Shown: one piece after another, positions 6,310 to 7,356 of the stretch | Numbering within the stretch: position 1 is the first letter of the stretch | How the letters are laid out: every line of letters begins with the position of its first letter | DNA from: Clostridia bacterium | GTDB taxonomy: Bacteria; Bacillota; Clostridia; Christensenellales; UBA1242 | Length of the DNA stretch: 7,356 nucleotides | Reading direction: 5' to 3' | NCBI GenBank assembly: GCA_028702545.1 | Contig: JAQVOQ010000048.1 | Span: 1-7,356 of the forward strand | Translations under genes and position numbers: made by a program | Notes under the pieces: model-generated | Database searches by the model: none | Told to the model about the DNA's origin: nothing | Seen by the model: the letters and a program-made list of their open reading frames with translations, nothing else

Positions 6310-7356
6310 ATGCAATACTTCAAATTTTTTGTTATAGGATTAATATTAATTTTAACATTGAGTTTTTCAGGATGTGTGCCTGAGGATAACACAGGAAAAA
6401 TAGATACAAGCTTTTTTTCGTCCGTTAGTGATGATGTTATAATGACGCCTAGATTAATTGAAGAAGGACAACTAAATTCGTCTATTGATGTTAGTAAAAA
6501 TGTTAGTCCAGCAGTTGTAGGAATTAGCAGTGCAAATAATTATTCTTACAGCGTAGGCAGTGGTGTGGCAATTGCAAATGGAGGATATATTTTAACGAAC
6601 AATCATGTAGTAACAGGTGGAGATACGCTTAACTTATATTTGGCAAATGGTCAAACAGTCAGTGCAATGCCTGTTTGGAATGATGCAACGCTAGACCTCG
6701 CTATTATAAAAAGTAAAATCAATTTGCCTTATTTAAAAATAGCAGATGATGCTGAACCAAAAGTAGGCGAGGATGTTTTAGCAATAGGAACGCCCTTGCA
6801 ACTTCAATTTAAACATAGCATAACAAAAGGAATAGTAAGCGCACTAAACCGAACGGTAAGAATAGATGGCAATGGAGGAGAAAGCTCTTTGCAAAGTTTA
6901 ATTCAACACGATGCGAGCATAAATCCGGGCAATAGCGGAGGGCCTTTAATTAATTTAAGAAGCCAAGTTGTAGGAATTAACACGCTAAAAATTGAGTCAG
7001 CAGAAGGTATGGGTTTTGCAATTCCAGCAAGTGTTATAACAAATGTTTTAAAAAATATGCTAGCAGATGGCAGTTATCAAAGTGCCTACTTAGGAGTTTT
7101 TGGATATGATTCGTCAATTCCTCATTATTATAAAAAATCAAGCGTAAAAGATGGTTTTTATGTTTTAAGTGTACAAGAAGAGTCGCCCGCTAATCTTGCA
7201 GGCATTAAAAAAGGTGATGTAATTTTAGCTATAAATGATTCTAGTATAAAAAATATGATAGACTTTAAGCGAAACTTTTTTGCTTACAAAGCAGGCGACA
7301 AAATAACGCTAAAATATATGCAAGATAAGCATCAAAAAACAGTTGAAATAACGCTA
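6310..7356 (+). CDS. htrA: HtrA-like serine protease with PDZ domain, lipoprotein (3' end outside window)
   Basis: The frame is open from ATG 6310 to the last base of the window, 349 codons without a stop. The N-terminus is a short hydrophobic signal ending in FSGC, so Cys22 is the likely lipidation site. The trypsin-like domain shows the triad His99 (TNNHV), Asp129 (TLDLAI) and Ser209 (GNSGGP), all intact. One PDZ domain begins near 255 (AYLGV) and includes SPANLAGIKKGDVILAIND at about 292-310. The end, VEITL, resembles the normal end of PDZ-terminated HtrA proteins, so only a few residues are probably missing. It degrades or refolds damaged extracytoplasmic proteins. TAGGAG lies eight bases before the ATG. 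It follows walJ by 33 bp without a promoter or terminator, so the two are probably one operon. The usual QTDAAINPGNSGG is QHDASINPGNSGG here. Confidence 0.9.
   Translation, partial: MQYFKFFVIGLILILTLSFSGCVPEDNTGKIDTSFFSSVSDDVIMTPRLIEEGQLNSSIDVSKNVSPAVVGISSANNYSYSVGSGVAIANGGYILTNNHVVTGGDTLNLYLANGQTVSAMPVWNDATLDLAIIKSKINLPYLKIADDAEPKVGEDVLAIGTPLQLQFKHSITKGIVSALNRTVRIDGNGGESSLQSLIQHDASINPGNSGGPLINLRSQVVGINTLKIESAEGMGFAIPASVITNVLKNMLADGSYQSAYLGVFGYDSSIPHYYKKSSVKDGFYVLSVQEESPANLAGIKKGDVILAINDSSIKNMIDFKRNFFAYKAGDKITLKYMQDKHQKTVEITL

Overview
This is an AT-rich stretch of bacterial chromosome, most likely from an uncultured low-GC Firmicutes (Clostridia-like) organism. The evidence is a DnaD-domain replication protein next to a DnaI/DnaC-type helicase loader, a walJ(yycJ)-htrA pair, Gram-positive style lipoproteins, strong AGGAG-type ribosome sites, and TTGAAT-17-TATAAT style promoters. 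The assignment is inference from gene content; no marker here fixes a genus. All five complete genes end in TAA. I see no CRISPR array, transposase, integrase or recognisable defence system. The window is mainly housekeeping, with a few unusual details.

Left part, minus strand (about 1-310). The 5' portion of a tRNA-Thr gene runs off the left edge. About 146 bp upstream of it (in its own transcription direction) lies a 38/40-identical second copy of the same 5' half, which stops being tRNA-like just after the anticodon loop. A good promoter (TTGACT-17-TACAAT) sits directly in front of the broken copy. It is the only convincing promoter for either.

Minus-strand operon (3700 down to about 272). 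A consensus promoter drives three tightly packed genes: a long DnaD-domain protein with about four DnaD-like repeats, an AAA+ helicase loader coupled to it through a TAATG stop/start overlap, and, 24 bp further, an integral-membrane acyltransferase-3 family protein. A 15-bp AT hairpin followed by a T-run closes the operon. The first two genes belong together in loading the replicative helicase. The acyltransferase has no obvious link to replication.

Plus-strand part (3828 to the right edge). Divergent from the replication operon is a lipoprotein M1-family zinc aminopeptidase, whose real start is a TTG with a strong ribosome site. Then come 151 non-coding bases carrying five A6 tracts spaced at about 10.5 bp (predicted curved DNA) and two stacked promoters. 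These lead into walJ (an MBL-fold hydrolase) and htrA (a trypsin-like serine protease with a PDZ domain), 33 bp apart and probably co-transcribed. HtrA here has a lipoprotein signal rather than the usual membrane anchor. Its reading frame is still open at the last base of the window but is probably almost complete. Both plus-strand extracytoplasmic enzymes are predicted lipoproteins, so this side of the locus is about cell-surface proteolysis, with walJ as the cytoplasmic member.
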